A DNA stretch of 64,000 bases, from the NCBI GenBank assembly GCA_002747185.1, contig PDTV01000006.1:1-64000 (forward strand). Reading direction: 5' to 3'. Position numbers and translations under genes: made by a program. Positions within the stretch are counted from its first letter, which is position 1. Each line of letters begins with the position of its first letter. The stretch comes from Candidatus Contendibacter odensensis. GTDB taxonomy: Bacteria; Pseudomonadota; Gammaproteobacteria; Competibacterales; Competibacteraceae. This document shows positions 1 through 7,986 of this stretch, piece by piece. The notes beneath the pieces are model-generated. The model did not search any database. It was given only the letters and a program-made list of their open reading frames with translations, and was not told where the DNA came from.

Positions 1-220
1 CCAATGACCACCCGCATCGGTGATCGTCATGGACAATGCCACGTTCCACAAACGACAGGACATCAAGGACGCGCCGGGCAACGCCGGTCATCGCCTCGAG
101 TACCTGCCTGCCTATTCACCGGACCTCAATCTGATCGAACATCAATGGGCATACGCCAAAGCCGTCCGTAAACAACGCTATTGCTCCATCGATGAACTCT
201 TCATCAATGATGTCCTTTAA
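1..220 (+). mobile_element. IS630-family transposase, C-terminal fragment
   Basis: The protein carries the DDE-superfamily end typical of IS630 transposases: VIVMDNATFH holds the second catalytic Asp and SPDLNLIEHQWAYAK the final Glu region. The reading frame begins outside the window, but a TGA lies in this frame at 5-7, just before the conserved PPASVIVMDNA stretch. The transposase is therefore either broken or uses a frame change upstream. It ends about 30 bases before darP, so the element has probably inserted into the darP upstream region. The right inverted repeat cannot be set without the left end. Confidence 0.85.
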
Positions 221-251
221 ACCATTTTATCTGAGCCTGGCTATATTTGTT

Positions 252-572
252 ATGAATACCGAAGAATTTGACAATTTTCCCGACAGTGAAATACCGTTAC
301 CTCCCAGCAAAAGTCAGCGTAAGCGGGAAGCTACCGCACTACAGGCGCTAGGTGAACAATTGGTTCAACTCACACCAACACAGCTCAAGCATATTCCCTT
401 ACCAGACGATTTATTGGCAGCGGTACAATTAGCACAAGCTACTCCACAACGCGGCGGGCACAAGCGGCAATTGCAATACATCGGCAAACTTATGCGTCAA
501 ATTGACGATCCAGTAGCCATCCGTACTGCAATAGATAAAATAAAACCGCACCGTTCCAAACAACACCGATAA
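252..572 (+). CDS. darP: DarP/YjgA (DUF615) ribosome-associated protein, short form
   Basis: In E. coli, DarP (YjgA) helps late assembly of the 50S ribosomal subunit. The SKSQRKREATALQALG start and the GGHKRQLQYIGKLMRQ motif match the N-terminal half of the family. At 106 residues it is clearly shorter than E. coli YjgA (about 180) and stops after DKIKPHRSKQHR, where the family normally continues with a second helical half. Only 50 bases separate its stop from rsmJ, so the missing half is not present in another frame. The start is the ATG after the IS630 remnant; the longer ORF at 192 reads through IS sequence. No clear ribosome binding site precedes the ATG. It may be a truncated, failing gene. 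Confidence 0.75.
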   Translation: MNTEEFDNFPDSEIPLPPSKSQRKREATALQALGEQLVQLTPTQLKHIPLPDDLLAAVQLAQATPQRGGHKRQLQYIGKLMRQIDDPVAIRTAIDKIKPHRSKQHR

Positions 573-622
573 CCCTTGAAAAGGGTGTCATACTGTTGCG
601 TAATGCCACTTAACAATTACTC

Positions 623-1402
623 ATGCCTTTCCCGCAGCTCGCAGTCACCGCAGATCACCCGAAAAAACAAGAAGCAGCAGCTCGTCTGGCTGAGCAACTC
701 AACCTACCCGTAATCGTTGATTCCGCAACGACAACTCAATACACCCATTTATTGGCATTCAGCAACGAACGGCTCGAATTGCGAGAACTTGGTACTCACG
801 CCCCCGGGCCTGTTTACGTGGACTTCGCAGCGGGCGCTGTGGCACACCGAAGACGTTTCGGAGGCGGTCGCCAACAGCCGCTGGCACGCGCCGTTGGGCT
901 CAAAGGTCAATATGTGCCTAAGGTCATCGACGCAACCGCAGGTCTCGGCCGTGATGCTTTCGTGCTAGCCTGTTTGGGTTGCCAGGTGAAGTTAGTGGAG
1001 CGTTCGCCGATTATCGCCGCTTTGCTGCACGATGGATTGCAACGCGCTGCACACGATGCGGAAATTGGCCAACTGGTTACGGAACGGTTGCAACTGCATA
1101 CGGCCAATAGCCAAAATTACCTGGCCTCACTTGCAGAGGCGCAACGCCCTGATACTGTCTACCTTGACCCTATGTACCCACATCGGAGCAAATCTGCCCA
1201 GGTCGGCAAGGGTATGCGGCTGCTACGTCTTTTAGTGGGTGACGATCTGGATACACCTGCCTTGCTGCATGCGGCTCTCAAGGCAACACGACGGCGCGTT
1301 GTGGTCAAACGTCCTCAATCCGCACCAACACTCACACCGCTCGCGCCCAACTTCCAGATCAGGATACCTAACACACGTTTTGATGTGTATCTGCGACCTT
1401 AA
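623..1402 (+). CDS. rsmJ: 16S rRNA (guanine-N2)-methyltransferase RsmJ
   Basis: RsmJ uses SAM to methylate G1516 of 16S rRNA. Family signatures are all present: VDFAAGAVAHRRRFGGGR, the SAM-binding VIDATAGLGRDAFVLA (motif I), LVERSP, and the catalytic-region VYLDPMYPHR. The C-terminus KRPQSAPTL and NTRFDVYL is also typical. The 259-residue length is normal for the family. It directly follows darP and is followed after 6 bases by IS66 debris, so an insertion landed right behind the gene without damaging it. Confidence 0.95.
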   Translation: MPFPQLAVTADHPKKQEAAARLAEQLNLPVIVDSATTTQYTHLLAFSNERLELRELGTHAPGPVYVDFAAGAVAHRRRFGGGRQQPLARAVGLKGQYVPKVIDATAGLGRDAFVLACLGCQVKLVERSPIIAALLHDGLQRAAHDAEIGQLVTERLQLHTANSQNYLASLAEAQRPDTVYLDPMYPHRSKSAQVGKGMRLLRLLVGDDLDTPALLHAALKATRRRVVVKRPQSAPTLTPLAPNFQIRIPNTRFDVYLRP

Positions 1403-1408
1403 CCTCAA

Positions 1409-1733
1409 TCAGTGATTTTGGGTAAAATCAACACCGCGCAACAGCCATTGCCACTGCTCGTGATCGATCAACAGCGTTTCATGTACCTCTTTCCTTGGCC
1501 ACTTGAACTTGTCTTTTTCAAGTCGTTTTTGCCATAGCGCAAACCCTGTGCTATCCCGATACAGCACTTTGGGCTGAGAGCGGTTTTTATTGCAAAATAC
1601 AAACAGCGCACTGGCTGTAGAAGTCCAGCGCCATGTTGTCAGCCACAATCACCGCCAGACCGTCAATCGCTTTGCGAAAGTCTACCGACTCGCGGTGCAG
1701 GTACACCGGCACTGAAGGAGACCACTCAATCAT
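1409..1733 (-). pseudogene. IS66-family TnpB (Orf2), frameshifted remnant
   Basis: Reading the minus strand from the ATG at 1733 gives MIEWSPSVPVYLHRESVDFRKAIDGL, the classic start of IS66 TnpB, until a stop about 50 codons in. The rest of the protein (ALFVFCNKNRSQPKVLYRDSTGFALWQKRL and on) continues in a second frame that ends at 1409. One base is missing near 1615. TnpC, the IS66 transposase proper, is absent, so the element is a dead remnant ending against rsmJ. Confidence 0.85.
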
Positions 1734-2015
1734 GCCAGCGCCTTAATCCGCAACGCAAACGCGGGTATTGAAGCCTCTGGCGGGCAATGGACTTTCAATA
1801 CCCAACTTCCAGTACAAAGCTTTGCGGCAAACGACTCTCTGGCTTTACCATAACTTGCGCAAACGCACCTGCTTCCCGCGCCTTGTACCTGGAAAGCCTG
1901 GCGCTAAAATAGGGCGGATTGATCTGATGCTGCTTGCAAAACTGTTTTTGAGAAAGACCGGACTGCTTAAAATCAGTAGAGCGCTGCGGCCAGTTGTACG
2001 AACGATTTTTGGCAT
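1730..2015 (-). pseudogene. IS66-family TnpA (Orf1), frameshifted remnant
   Basis: The minus strand encodes KNRSYNWPQRSTDFKQSGLS followed by QKQFCKQHQINPPYFSARLSRYKARE, typical IS66 TnpA. The ATG at 2015 is out of frame with it by one base in an A-run. A second shift lies before VLKVHCPPEASIPAFALRIKALA, whose TGA overlaps the tnpB ATG as in intact IS66 elements. At least two frameshifts are needed to rebuild it. The plus-strand ORF 1768-2145 is only the antisense shadow of this gene. Confidence 0.8.
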
Positions 2016-2434
2016 AAGCGCCTCCTCGATGGCAGAGGCTGTAGCTTATGTTGCGGGTAGGTTCGTTGGTAGAGTGGGGTTGGTTTGGCGTTTACCATTC
2101 GGATGGGTATGCCGGTATTTCCAGATCCGCATGAAACCAAGATGACAAAAACATGGCGATTCTGGCTGAGAATGCCTTTTTTCCTGTAGACTTTTCAAAT
2201 GCCAGGCATTACGAGTTGATAACACCTTGATAACCCTACTTCAGCGTTCCGGCTGCTAAGTCAGGTATTCAGCACGATCACTCTTTAATCCCGGGGAGAA
2301 AGACGCCGGTCATGCAGATTTATCAAATTGTGTGTCAACCGACGACTTGTCGCACCTAATCGAACCGACAGCCTAATGTCTTGATGCTTTGAAAACTAAA
2401 AAAATCGCGGGATGAACCCAATCAACAGGAGGCC
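2016..2434. other. Intergenic region between the IS66 remnant and the EF-G gene
   Basis: No convincing gene is visible. The first 100 or so bases may still be IS66 end sequence, but I cannot define its inverted repeat. The part nearest the EF-G gene should hold its promoter. AGGAGG at 2427-2432 is a strong ribosome binding site for the EF-G start. Confidence 0.5.
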
Positions 2435-4486
2435 ATGATGGTCGCTTATACCACCGAATCTATCCGTAATATTGCCTTGGTTGGACACGGCGCAACAGGA
2501 AAAACCACTTTAGTAGAATCCATTTTGCACCATGCAGGCGCACTCACCTCTGCCGGTACAATTGAAAAAGGGAATACCGTTTGTGATTTTGACCCTCAGG
2601 AAAAAAGTCATCAACATTCCCTCGATATTGCACTGGCTCATCTTGATTACAACGATACGCATATCAATCTGATTGACACCCCCGGCTTTCCAGATTTTCT
2701 CGGACAGGCGATTGCGGTACTGCCCGCAGTAGAAACAGTGGCTGTCGTTATCAACGCCCAAACAGGGATTGAAGCGGTAACCCAACGCATGATGGCGCGC
2801 GCTGCCGAACGTCAGCAGTGTCGCATGATTATTATTAACAAGATCGACCTTGAAAATATCAATTTACCGGAGTTAATCGAACAGATTCAGGAAACGTTCG
2901 GCCAGGAATGTCTACCGATTAATTTGCCCACCAATAATAGCTCTAGCGTGGTGGATTGTTTCTTCAATCCGACCGGAGACAGTGATTTTTCCAGCGTCAC
3001 CGACACCCACTCGGCCTTGATTGATCAAGTCATCGAAGTGGATGAAGCATTAATGGAGCTGTATCTGGAACAGGGCGAAGACCTCCAGCCGGAACAACTG
3101 CATGCCCCCTTTGAAAAAGCCTTGCGTGAAGGGCACCTGGTACCGATCTGTTTTGTATCGGCCCGCACCGGTGCAGGTATCGATGACTTACTGAATTTGT
3201 TTACCAAATTGTTACCCAACCCGACGGAAGGTAATCCAGAGCCCTTTCTCAAGGGTGAAGGTGAGTCGCCTCAAGACTTACATGCGGTTCCCGATCCAGA
3301 ACAGCACGCAGTCGCTCATGTCTTTAAAGTTATTATTGATCCGTTTATTGGCAAGCTTGGTATTTTCCGTATCCATCAAGGCACCATAACCAAAGACAGC
3401 CAGCTGTTTATTGGTGATGGGCGCAAACCGTTTAAGGTCGGTCACTTGTTCCAGATTCATGGGAAGGAACATTCTGAAATGACTACCGGCATCCCGGGTG
3501 ATATTTGTGCTGTCGCCAAGGTCGATGACATTCACCGTGATGCTGTGTTACATGACTCTCATGATGAGGATCAGATCCATTTGCGGCCACTCCGTTTTCC
3601 CGCCCCCCTGTTCGGACTGGCTATTCAGGCGACGGCTCGGGGTGATGAACAGAAGCTTTCCGATACAATTAACAAGTTGCTGGAAGAAGATCCTTGCTTG
3701 TCGCTGGAGCATAACCGCCACACCAAGCAAACGGTATTGCGTGGTCTTAGTGATCTGCACCTGCGGCTCACCCTAGAAAAGATGGAGCAACGCTATAACA
3801 TCAAGGTTGATACTCAGCCACCTAAAATCGCCTATAAAGAAACAGTCAGCCAACCGGCTGAAGGGCATCATCGCCATAAAAAACAAACCGGTGGCGCAGG
3901 TCAGTTTGGTGAAGTGTTCCTGCGGATTGAACCATTGGCTCGTGATGCCGGTTTTGAATTTGCTACTGAAGTGGTAGGTGGTGCTATCCCCACATCGCTC
4001 TTGCCCGCAGTCGAAAAAGGCATTCGTGAGGCGCTGCTGGAAGGTGTGATTGCCGGTTATCCGATGCAAGACGTTCGTGCTGTTGCAACAGACGGCAAGC
4101 ACCACCCTGTCGATTCCAAGGAAATTGCTTTTGTAACAGCCGGTCGCGAAGCCTTCATGGATGCTGTCAACAAAGCGAAACCGATTATCCTGGAACCTAT
4201 CGTTAATATGGAGGTGCATGCGCCTAGTGATTGCGTTGGCACGATTGCTGGTGATTTATCCGGCCGAAGAGGACGGATTGCTGGCACGGATGCCGGACCA
4301 CGGGGAAACAGTATTATCAATGCCCAGGTACCCTTAGCGGAATTGGACGGTTATGAATCACAGTTAAAGTCAATGACCGGTGGTCTTGGTACCTATAACC
4401 TTGAACTTAGTCACTACGATCCTGTTCCTGGCGATATCCAGCAAAAGCTACAGGCGGCTTATACAAAACAGCAGCAAGAGAGCTGA
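2435..4486 (+). CDS. fusA: Elongation factor G-like GTPase (EF-G paralogue, FusA2 type)
   Basis: This is a five-domain translation GTPase of 683 residues. The P-loop GHGATGKT near residue 18, DTPGF (G3) and NKID (G4) mark the GTPase domain; GGAGQFGEV and DGKHHPVDSKEIAF mark domain IV, and an EF-G C-terminal domain follows. The switch I stretch NTVCDFDPQEKSHQHSL differs from the ERGITI-type sequence of canonical EF-G, which places it with the EF-G-like second paralogue found in many bacteria, not with the rps operon copy. No ribosomal protein genes are nearby. Two ATGs lie in tandem; the second (2438) has the better spacing from AGGAGG. Its exact role in this organism is unknown. Confidence 0.88.
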   Translation: MMVAYTTESIRNIALVGHGATGKTTLVESILHHAGALTSAGTIEKGNTVCDFDPQEKSHQHSLDIALAHLDYNDTHINLIDTPGFPDFLGQAIAVLPAVETVAVVINAQTGIEAVTQRMMARAAERQQCRMIIINKIDLENINLPELIEQIQETFGQECLPINLPTNNSSSVVDCFFNPTGDSDFSSVTDTHSALIDQVIEVDEALMELYLEQGEDLQPEQLHAPFEKALREGHLVPICFVSARTGAGIDDLLNLFTKLLPNPTEGNPEPFLKGEGESPQDLHAVPDPEQHAVAHVFKVIIDPFIGKLGIFRIHQGTITKDSQLFIGDGRKPFKVGHLFQIHGKEHSEMTTGIPGDICAVAKVDDIHRDAVLHDSHDEDQIHLRPLRFPAPLFGLAIQATARGDEQKLSDTINKLLEEDPCLSLEHNRHTKQTVLRGLSDLHLRLTLEKMEQRYNIKVDTQPPKIAYKETVSQPAEGHHRHKKQTGGAGQFGEVFLRIEPLARDAGFEFATEVVGGAIPTSLLPAVEKGIREALLEGVIAGYPMQDVRAVATDGKHHPVDSKEIAFVTAGREAFMDAVNKAKPIILEPIVNMEVHAPSDCVGTIAGDLSGRRGRIAGTDAGPRGNSIINAQVPLAELDGYESQLKSMTGGLGTYNLELSHYDPVPGDIQQKLQAAYTKQQQES

Positions 4487-4531
4487 TTTCTCGACTTGCC
4501 AGTCTTCTTGCAAGCCAGTCGCCGGTCTATT

Positions 4532-4559
4532 CACAAGCCGAATTTGTTCTCGGCTTGTG
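4532..4559 (+). terminator. Hairpin downstream of the EF-G gene
   Basis: CACAAGCCGA and TCGGCTTGTG form a perfect 10-bp stem around an 8-base loop, 45 bases after the EF-G stop. There is no following T-run, so it may stabilise the 3' end or act as a weak terminator. Confidence 0.5.
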
Positions 4560-4689
4560 CCTGAATAGCCAGGCTTTATACCCGGTTCAGGTGCTGCGAT
4601 ACAATCACTTTATTTTTAAAAGTAAAATCTAAATTCTTCCCGGTATAAATAGTAAGCGTGTATGGTTTTTCATTTATAAGCCGTTTGTT

Positions 4690-4713
4690 CTTCATCTTCA
4701 TCTTCATCTTCAT
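4690..4713. repeat. CTTCAT microsatellite, 4 units
   Basis: Four tandem copies of CTTCAT lie in non-coding sequence. Hexamer tracts can change length by slippage, but no reading frame here depends on it. Confidence 0.8.
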
Positions 4714-4891
4714 CTACTGTTATGCGGTGTGCCATACCTAACCTGATTGGCAATACCAGGCTATTATTATTTTGCCTGCTTCCAGTCTCATTGTTCGCAT
4801 TAGCTGGCATACCATTGAATGGTCATCAACAACCCATACGCGTAGTGCTTGCTATATCTTGGTAATCCCTCGCCTTAACAGCAAGCCGTCC

Positions 4892-5449
4892 TCAGCCTCG
4901 TTTGAGCACAGCTTCATACGCTTGGTACATATCTTCGTTAAAACAGACCAGATACACGCTCTTGATCCGAGTATCCGTAGCCAGGAAGTTCCGGATTGTC
5001 CTAATTGCAATCGGTGCTGCCTCACCCAGTGGATAACCATACACACCACAACTGATAGCAGGAAACGCGATAGTATGTATCGCGTTATCTACAGCGAGCT
5101 GTAAACTGTTGCGATAACAGTTCGCCAACAGCTCTGGCTCACCACTGTGGCCACCTTGCCACACGGGCCCGACCGTATGAATAACATAGCGAGCGGGCAA
5201 TCGGTAACCTTTGGTTATTTTGGCCTGACCGGTCTCGCATCCATTCAGGCGGCGACAAGCCTCCAGCAAACCATCTCCAGCCGCACGATGAATAGCGCCA
5301 TCCACGCCGCCACCACCCAGTAATGAATGATTGGCTGCATTCACAATCGCATCGACATTCAATTGTGTAATGTCACCGTATTCAAGCTGAATACGATCTA
5401 CAGAAGTCGCCATACCTACCATTTTTATTCCCCGTCTTGCCAAGATCAA
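4892..5449 (-). CDS. ymdB: Macrodomain protein, O-acetyl-ADP-ribose deacetylase type (YmdB-like)
   Basis: The protein is a single macrodomain. DITQLNVDAIVNAANHSLLGGGGVDGAIHRAAG carries the ADP-ribose binding Asn and the glycine loop, and AFPAISCGVYGYPLGEAA is the second ligand loop. In E. coli YmdB removes acetyl from O-acetyl-ADP-ribose and modulates RNase III. The ORF gives 185 residues; a start at MVGMATS, about 10 codons in, would fit the family length better. It stands alone on the minus strand. Confidence 0.9.
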   Translation of the reverse strand: MILARRGIKMVGMATSVDRIQLEYGDITQLNVDAIVNAANHSLLGGGGVDGAIHRAAGDGLLEACRRLNGCETGQAKITKGYRLPARYVIHTVGPVWQGGHSGEPELLANCYRNSLQLAVDNAIHTIAFPAISCGVYGYPLGEAAPIAIRTIRNFLATDTRIKSVYLVCFNEDMYQAYEAVLKRG

Positions 5450-5534
5450 TCACAACATTATTTTCAGATAGTAGAGGCGTTCTCAAGATGTTTGCTTTCA
5501 GCGACTTTGCTTAATAGCAGTAATATCAATATAC

Positions 5535-5855
5535 CTATTGCTTCACCTGCTCCAGAATCCAGACAGCCATTGCATCAAGATCCTGATTAGACAGGTTAGT
5601 GCTTGCCGGCATCGGAATTTGCCCCCATACACCCCGACCACCCGCCTTGATTTTTCCAGCCAGTATTTGCCGGGCATTCTCTTGGCCCTTGTATCTAGAG
5701 GCAATGCTCTGAAACGACGGCCCCATCAATCGCTTGCTCATCTGGTGGCAAGCGAAACAATTGTGCCGCTTCATCAGTACATCACTTGCCTGAGAAGCGA
5801 GTGGCGCAACCAACAGAATCCACGTTAATACACCGGCTATATAGCGTATATACAT
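5535..5855 (-). CDS. Small periplasmic cytochrome c (c551/c552 type)
   Basis: A signal peptide (MYIRYIAGVLTWILLVAPLASQA) is followed by the single haem-binding motif CFACH and a later MP that can supply the distal Met ligand (QIPMPAS). The mature protein of about 82 residues matches class I c551/c552 cytochromes that carry electrons in the periplasm. A rubredoxin gene lies just upstream on the same strand, about 60 bases away, so both may be redox carriers of one transcription unit. Confidence 0.9.
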   Translation of the reverse strand: MYIRYIAGVLTWILLVAPLASQASDVLMKRHNCFACHQMSKRLMGPSFQSIASRYKGQENARQILAGKIKAGGRGVWGQIPMPASTNLSNQDLDAMAVWILEQVKQ

Positions 5856-5916
5856 ACATTATCTTCTTTAGATGGCATAGCAGACACATAGCATACATAA
5901 ATCTCAACACCCATCC

Positions 5917-6081
5917 TTAAATTTCTATCATTTCAAAATCCTCCTTAAATACACCACACTCAGGACAAGCCCACGTTAACGGCACATCTTCCCAACGGGT
6001 TCCTGCTGGAATACCATCATCAGGCCAACCCATGGCTTCATCATAAATAAAACCGCAAATCAAGCACATGTATTTCTTCAT
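5917..6081 (-). CDS. Rubredoxin
   Basis: This 54-residue protein is not in the ORF track. It has both iron-binding pairs, [19 protein letters not shown] and [14 protein letters not shown], with the usual GTRWEDVP between them. Rubredoxins are one-iron electron carriers in the cytoplasm, often for hydroxylases, oxidoreductases or oxygen-stress enzymes. A good ribosome site (AAGGAGTAAGG) precedes the ATG at 6081. The cytochrome c gene follows on the same strand. Confidence 0.95.
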   Translation of the reverse strand: MKKYMCLICGFIYDEAMGWPDDGIPAGTRWEDVPLTWACPECGVFKEDFEMIEI

Positions 6082-6496
6082 CGCACCTTACTCCTTAAGT
6101 AATCGCATTGATGGGGCAGTGTATTCTGGTACACTGAAAGCCCTGGACAGAATGAAAAATCCCTGATCAAACCGTACCCTTGACAGTGACAACATCAAGG
6201 AAGCCGCTCATCCATTCATAAAGACGCTCATCTACCCTGAATAACGGGGAGCAGTGCCGGTAAACAGAAGGTAGCGCCCATTCATAAAGACACCCATCGC
6301 GAGCACCCGCCGCAAGTTTAGCCGGATTCAGCGGGAGTCATTCATTCATAAAGATGCTCATCCATCTTCTTTCTGCACAGTGGAAAACAGCAAGCCGTGC
6401 GTAGCGCGTGCCAACTGCGCAACACCTAAATTTGTTACAATCTTGCTTCATTAATGTGTGGGTTCCAGCTTGCACCCTGAACCGAGGTCTATCGCT
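6082..6496. other. Intergenic region with 21-bp repeats before thiD
   Basis: The stretch separates the divergent rubredoxin and thiD genes and contains three copies of a CATTCATAAAGA-type repeat. I looked for a TPP riboswitch ahead of the thiamine genes and did not see the conserved CTGAGA core. Confidence 0.5.
6213..6363. repeat. Three direct repeats of about 21 bp, spaced about 65 bp
   Basis: CATTCATAAAGACGCTCATC at 6213, CATTCATAAAGACACCCATC at 6279 and CATTCATAAAGATGCTCATC at 6343 are near-identical and evenly spaced (66 and 64 bases). The intervening sequence is not conserved. Spacing is larger and less exact than in a normal CRISPR array. Confidence 0.75.
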
Positions 6497-7348
6497 GTGG
6501 AGTATCCACTTGAAAACACACACCGCTTCCCGCCCCCTGTAGTCATGGCATTGGCAGGTAATGATCCCAGCGGTGGCGCAGGCATCGCCGCTGATATCGA
6601 AACGATTACGAGTTTGAGTTGCCATGCCGCACCCGTCATTACCGCCCTGACCGTCCAAAATACCCATAATGTTCTAGCACTCATACCGGTCACACCCGAT
6701 CAACTCCTCGCCCAAGCACAAGCACTGTTAGATGACATGCCCATTGCCGCGTTCAAAATCGGGGTCATCGGCAATACAGACAATGCCCTTGCCTTACATA
6801 CACTGCTCAATACCTATCCAGCTATTCCAGTAGTACTTGATCCAGTATTGGCTGCCGGTGGTGGCACCGAATTGGCAAATGCTGCGTTGATCGAAGCTAT
6901 TCAGCGTTTATTGCTACCCTGCGTTACAGTATTGACACCCAATAGTATCGAGGCACGTCAGCTCGCCCCCGAAGCCGATACACTACATGATTGTGCCATG
7001 GCATTACTAGCACGGGGCTGCCGCTATGTGCTTATTACGGGTGGACACGAACCCACCGATAAAATCGTCAATACCTTGTACAGTGACAATCGATTATTAG
7101 AAACGTATCACTGGCCACGCTTGTCTGGAGAATACCATGGATCGGGCTGCACGTTATCAGCGGCTATCGCTGCCCTGCTTGCCCGGGAGCAGGCACGGGA
7201 GATACCGTTATCAGCGCCACCTTGCTCAGTTTTTTATCATGCACAAGACTACACCTGGCGATCTTTGGAGAATGGTTACCAACTCGGCTGTGGACAACAA
7301 CTCCCGCATCGATTTTTCTGGGCAAGCCTTCGAAAAACACCAACATGA
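6497..7348 (+). CDS. thiD: Hydroxymethylpyrimidine (phosphate) kinase ThiD
   Basis: ThiD phosphorylates HMP and HMP-P to HMP-PP for thiamine synthesis. The ribokinase-type substrate site ALAGNDPSGGAGIAADI, the VLDPVLAAGGG stretch, TPNSIEARQL and the C-terminal GSGCTLSAAIAA anion hole with its catalytic Cys region are all present. The track starts at GTG 6458; GTG 6497 has GAGG nine bases upstream, and ATG 6545 would give the usual length of about 266, so the start is uncertain. The stop overlaps the thiE start (ATGA), so the two are translationally coupled. The C-terminal tail after the kinase core is somewhat longer than in E. coli. Confidence 0.92.
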   Translation: MEYPLENTHRFPPPVVMALAGNDPSGGAGIAADIETITSLSCHAAPVITALTVQNTHNVLALIPVTPDQLLAQAQALLDDMPIAAFKIGVIGNTDNALALHTLLNTYPAIPVVLDPVLAAGGGTELANAALIEAIQRLLLPCVTVLTPNSIEARQLAPEADTLHDCAMALLARGCRYVLITGGHEPTDKIVNTLYSDNRLLETYHWPRLSGEYHGSGCTLSAAIAALLAREQAREIPLSAPPCSVFYHAQDYTWRSLENGYQLGCGQQLPHRFFWASLRKTPT

Positions 7349-7974
7349 ATAAACGACTCTCGCGTGGCCTATACGCCATCACTGACCCGTTACTGATTCC
7401 CGACAAACAATTGAATCATGCTGTCGAGCAGGCCATTTTAGGCGGTGCTCGCCTGATTCAGTATCGTGCTAAAAACCAAGCGTTTGAACAATGCCTTGCA
7501 CAGGCGCAGTCCCTAAACAAGCTATGTCACTATTACCATATTCCGTTGATCATTAACGATGATATCGAGCTTGCATCGCAAACAAGTGCAGCCGGTGTGC
7601 ATCTTGGCAAGGATGACCCAATAGTCGCGACTGCCCGTGCCCGGCTCGGCCAACAGGCTATTATCGGCGTATCCTGTTATAACCAGATTGACCTGGCAAT
7701 GGACGCTGCCCGACAAGGCGCTGACTACATTGCTTTTGGTGCTTTCTTCTCATCACCGACCAAACCCACCGGTATCCGTGCATCTATCCAACTCGTACGT
7801 GAAGCGCGTGTGGCACTCAATATTCCTATCGTTGCTATTGGCGGTATCACCCCCGACAACGCACCACCGCTTATAACCGCTGGCGCTGATATGCTTGCGG
7901 TAATTAGCGGTGTGTTTGCACAGACTAATATTCAAACTACTGCTCATCGTTATACTGCCTTGTTCGCCTCTTAA
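7345..7974 (+). CDS. thiE: Thiamine-phosphate synthase ThiE
   Basis: ThiE joins HMP-PP and thiazole phosphate to make thiamine phosphate. RGLYAITDP, GGARLIQYRAKNQ, LIINDDIELA, GVHLGKDD and the phosphate loop PIVAIGGITPDN are family signatures of this TIM barrel. The ATG at 7345 overlaps the thiD stop; the longer ORF start at 7222 lies inside thiD and is not used. The product is 209 residues, normal for ThiE. hemL follows after 12 bases. Confidence 0.95.
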   Translation: MNKRLSRGLYAITDPLLIPDKQLNHAVEQAILGGARLIQYRAKNQAFEQCLAQAQSLNKLCHYYHIPLIINDDIELASQTSAAGVHLGKDDPIVATARARLGQQAIIGVSCYNQIDLAMDAARQGADYIAFGAFFSSPTKPTGIRASIQLVREARVALNIPIVAIGGITPDNAPPLITAGADMLAVISGVFAQTNIQTTAHRYTALFAS

Positions 7975-7986
7975 GGAAATGCTGCT

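Larger units (their letters stand above)
4487..4891. other. Intergenic region after the EF-G gene
   Basis: Apart from a perfect hairpin and a CTTCAT microsatellite, I see no gene. Short plus-strand ORFs here are antisense to the macrodomain gene or have no recognisable content. Confidence 0.5.

Noticed and set aside
1768-2145. Plus-strand 125-codon ORF
   Set aside because: It is antisense to the IS66 TnpA remnant, which has recognisable protein sequence on the minus strand.
4772-5104. Plus-strand 110-codon ORF
   Set aside because: It overlaps the macrodomain gene on the other strand and has no recognisable content.
6213-6363. CRISPR array
   Set aside because: Only three repeats, spacers of about 45 bases, no Cas genes, and no array leader.
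6364-6496. TPP riboswitch before thiD-thiE
   Set aside because: The CTGAGA and ACCTGA cores are absent.
6338-6667. Minus-strand ORF ending in MSIFMNE
   Set aside because: It is antisense to the start of thiD and only touches the 21-bp repeats; no codon pattern supports it.
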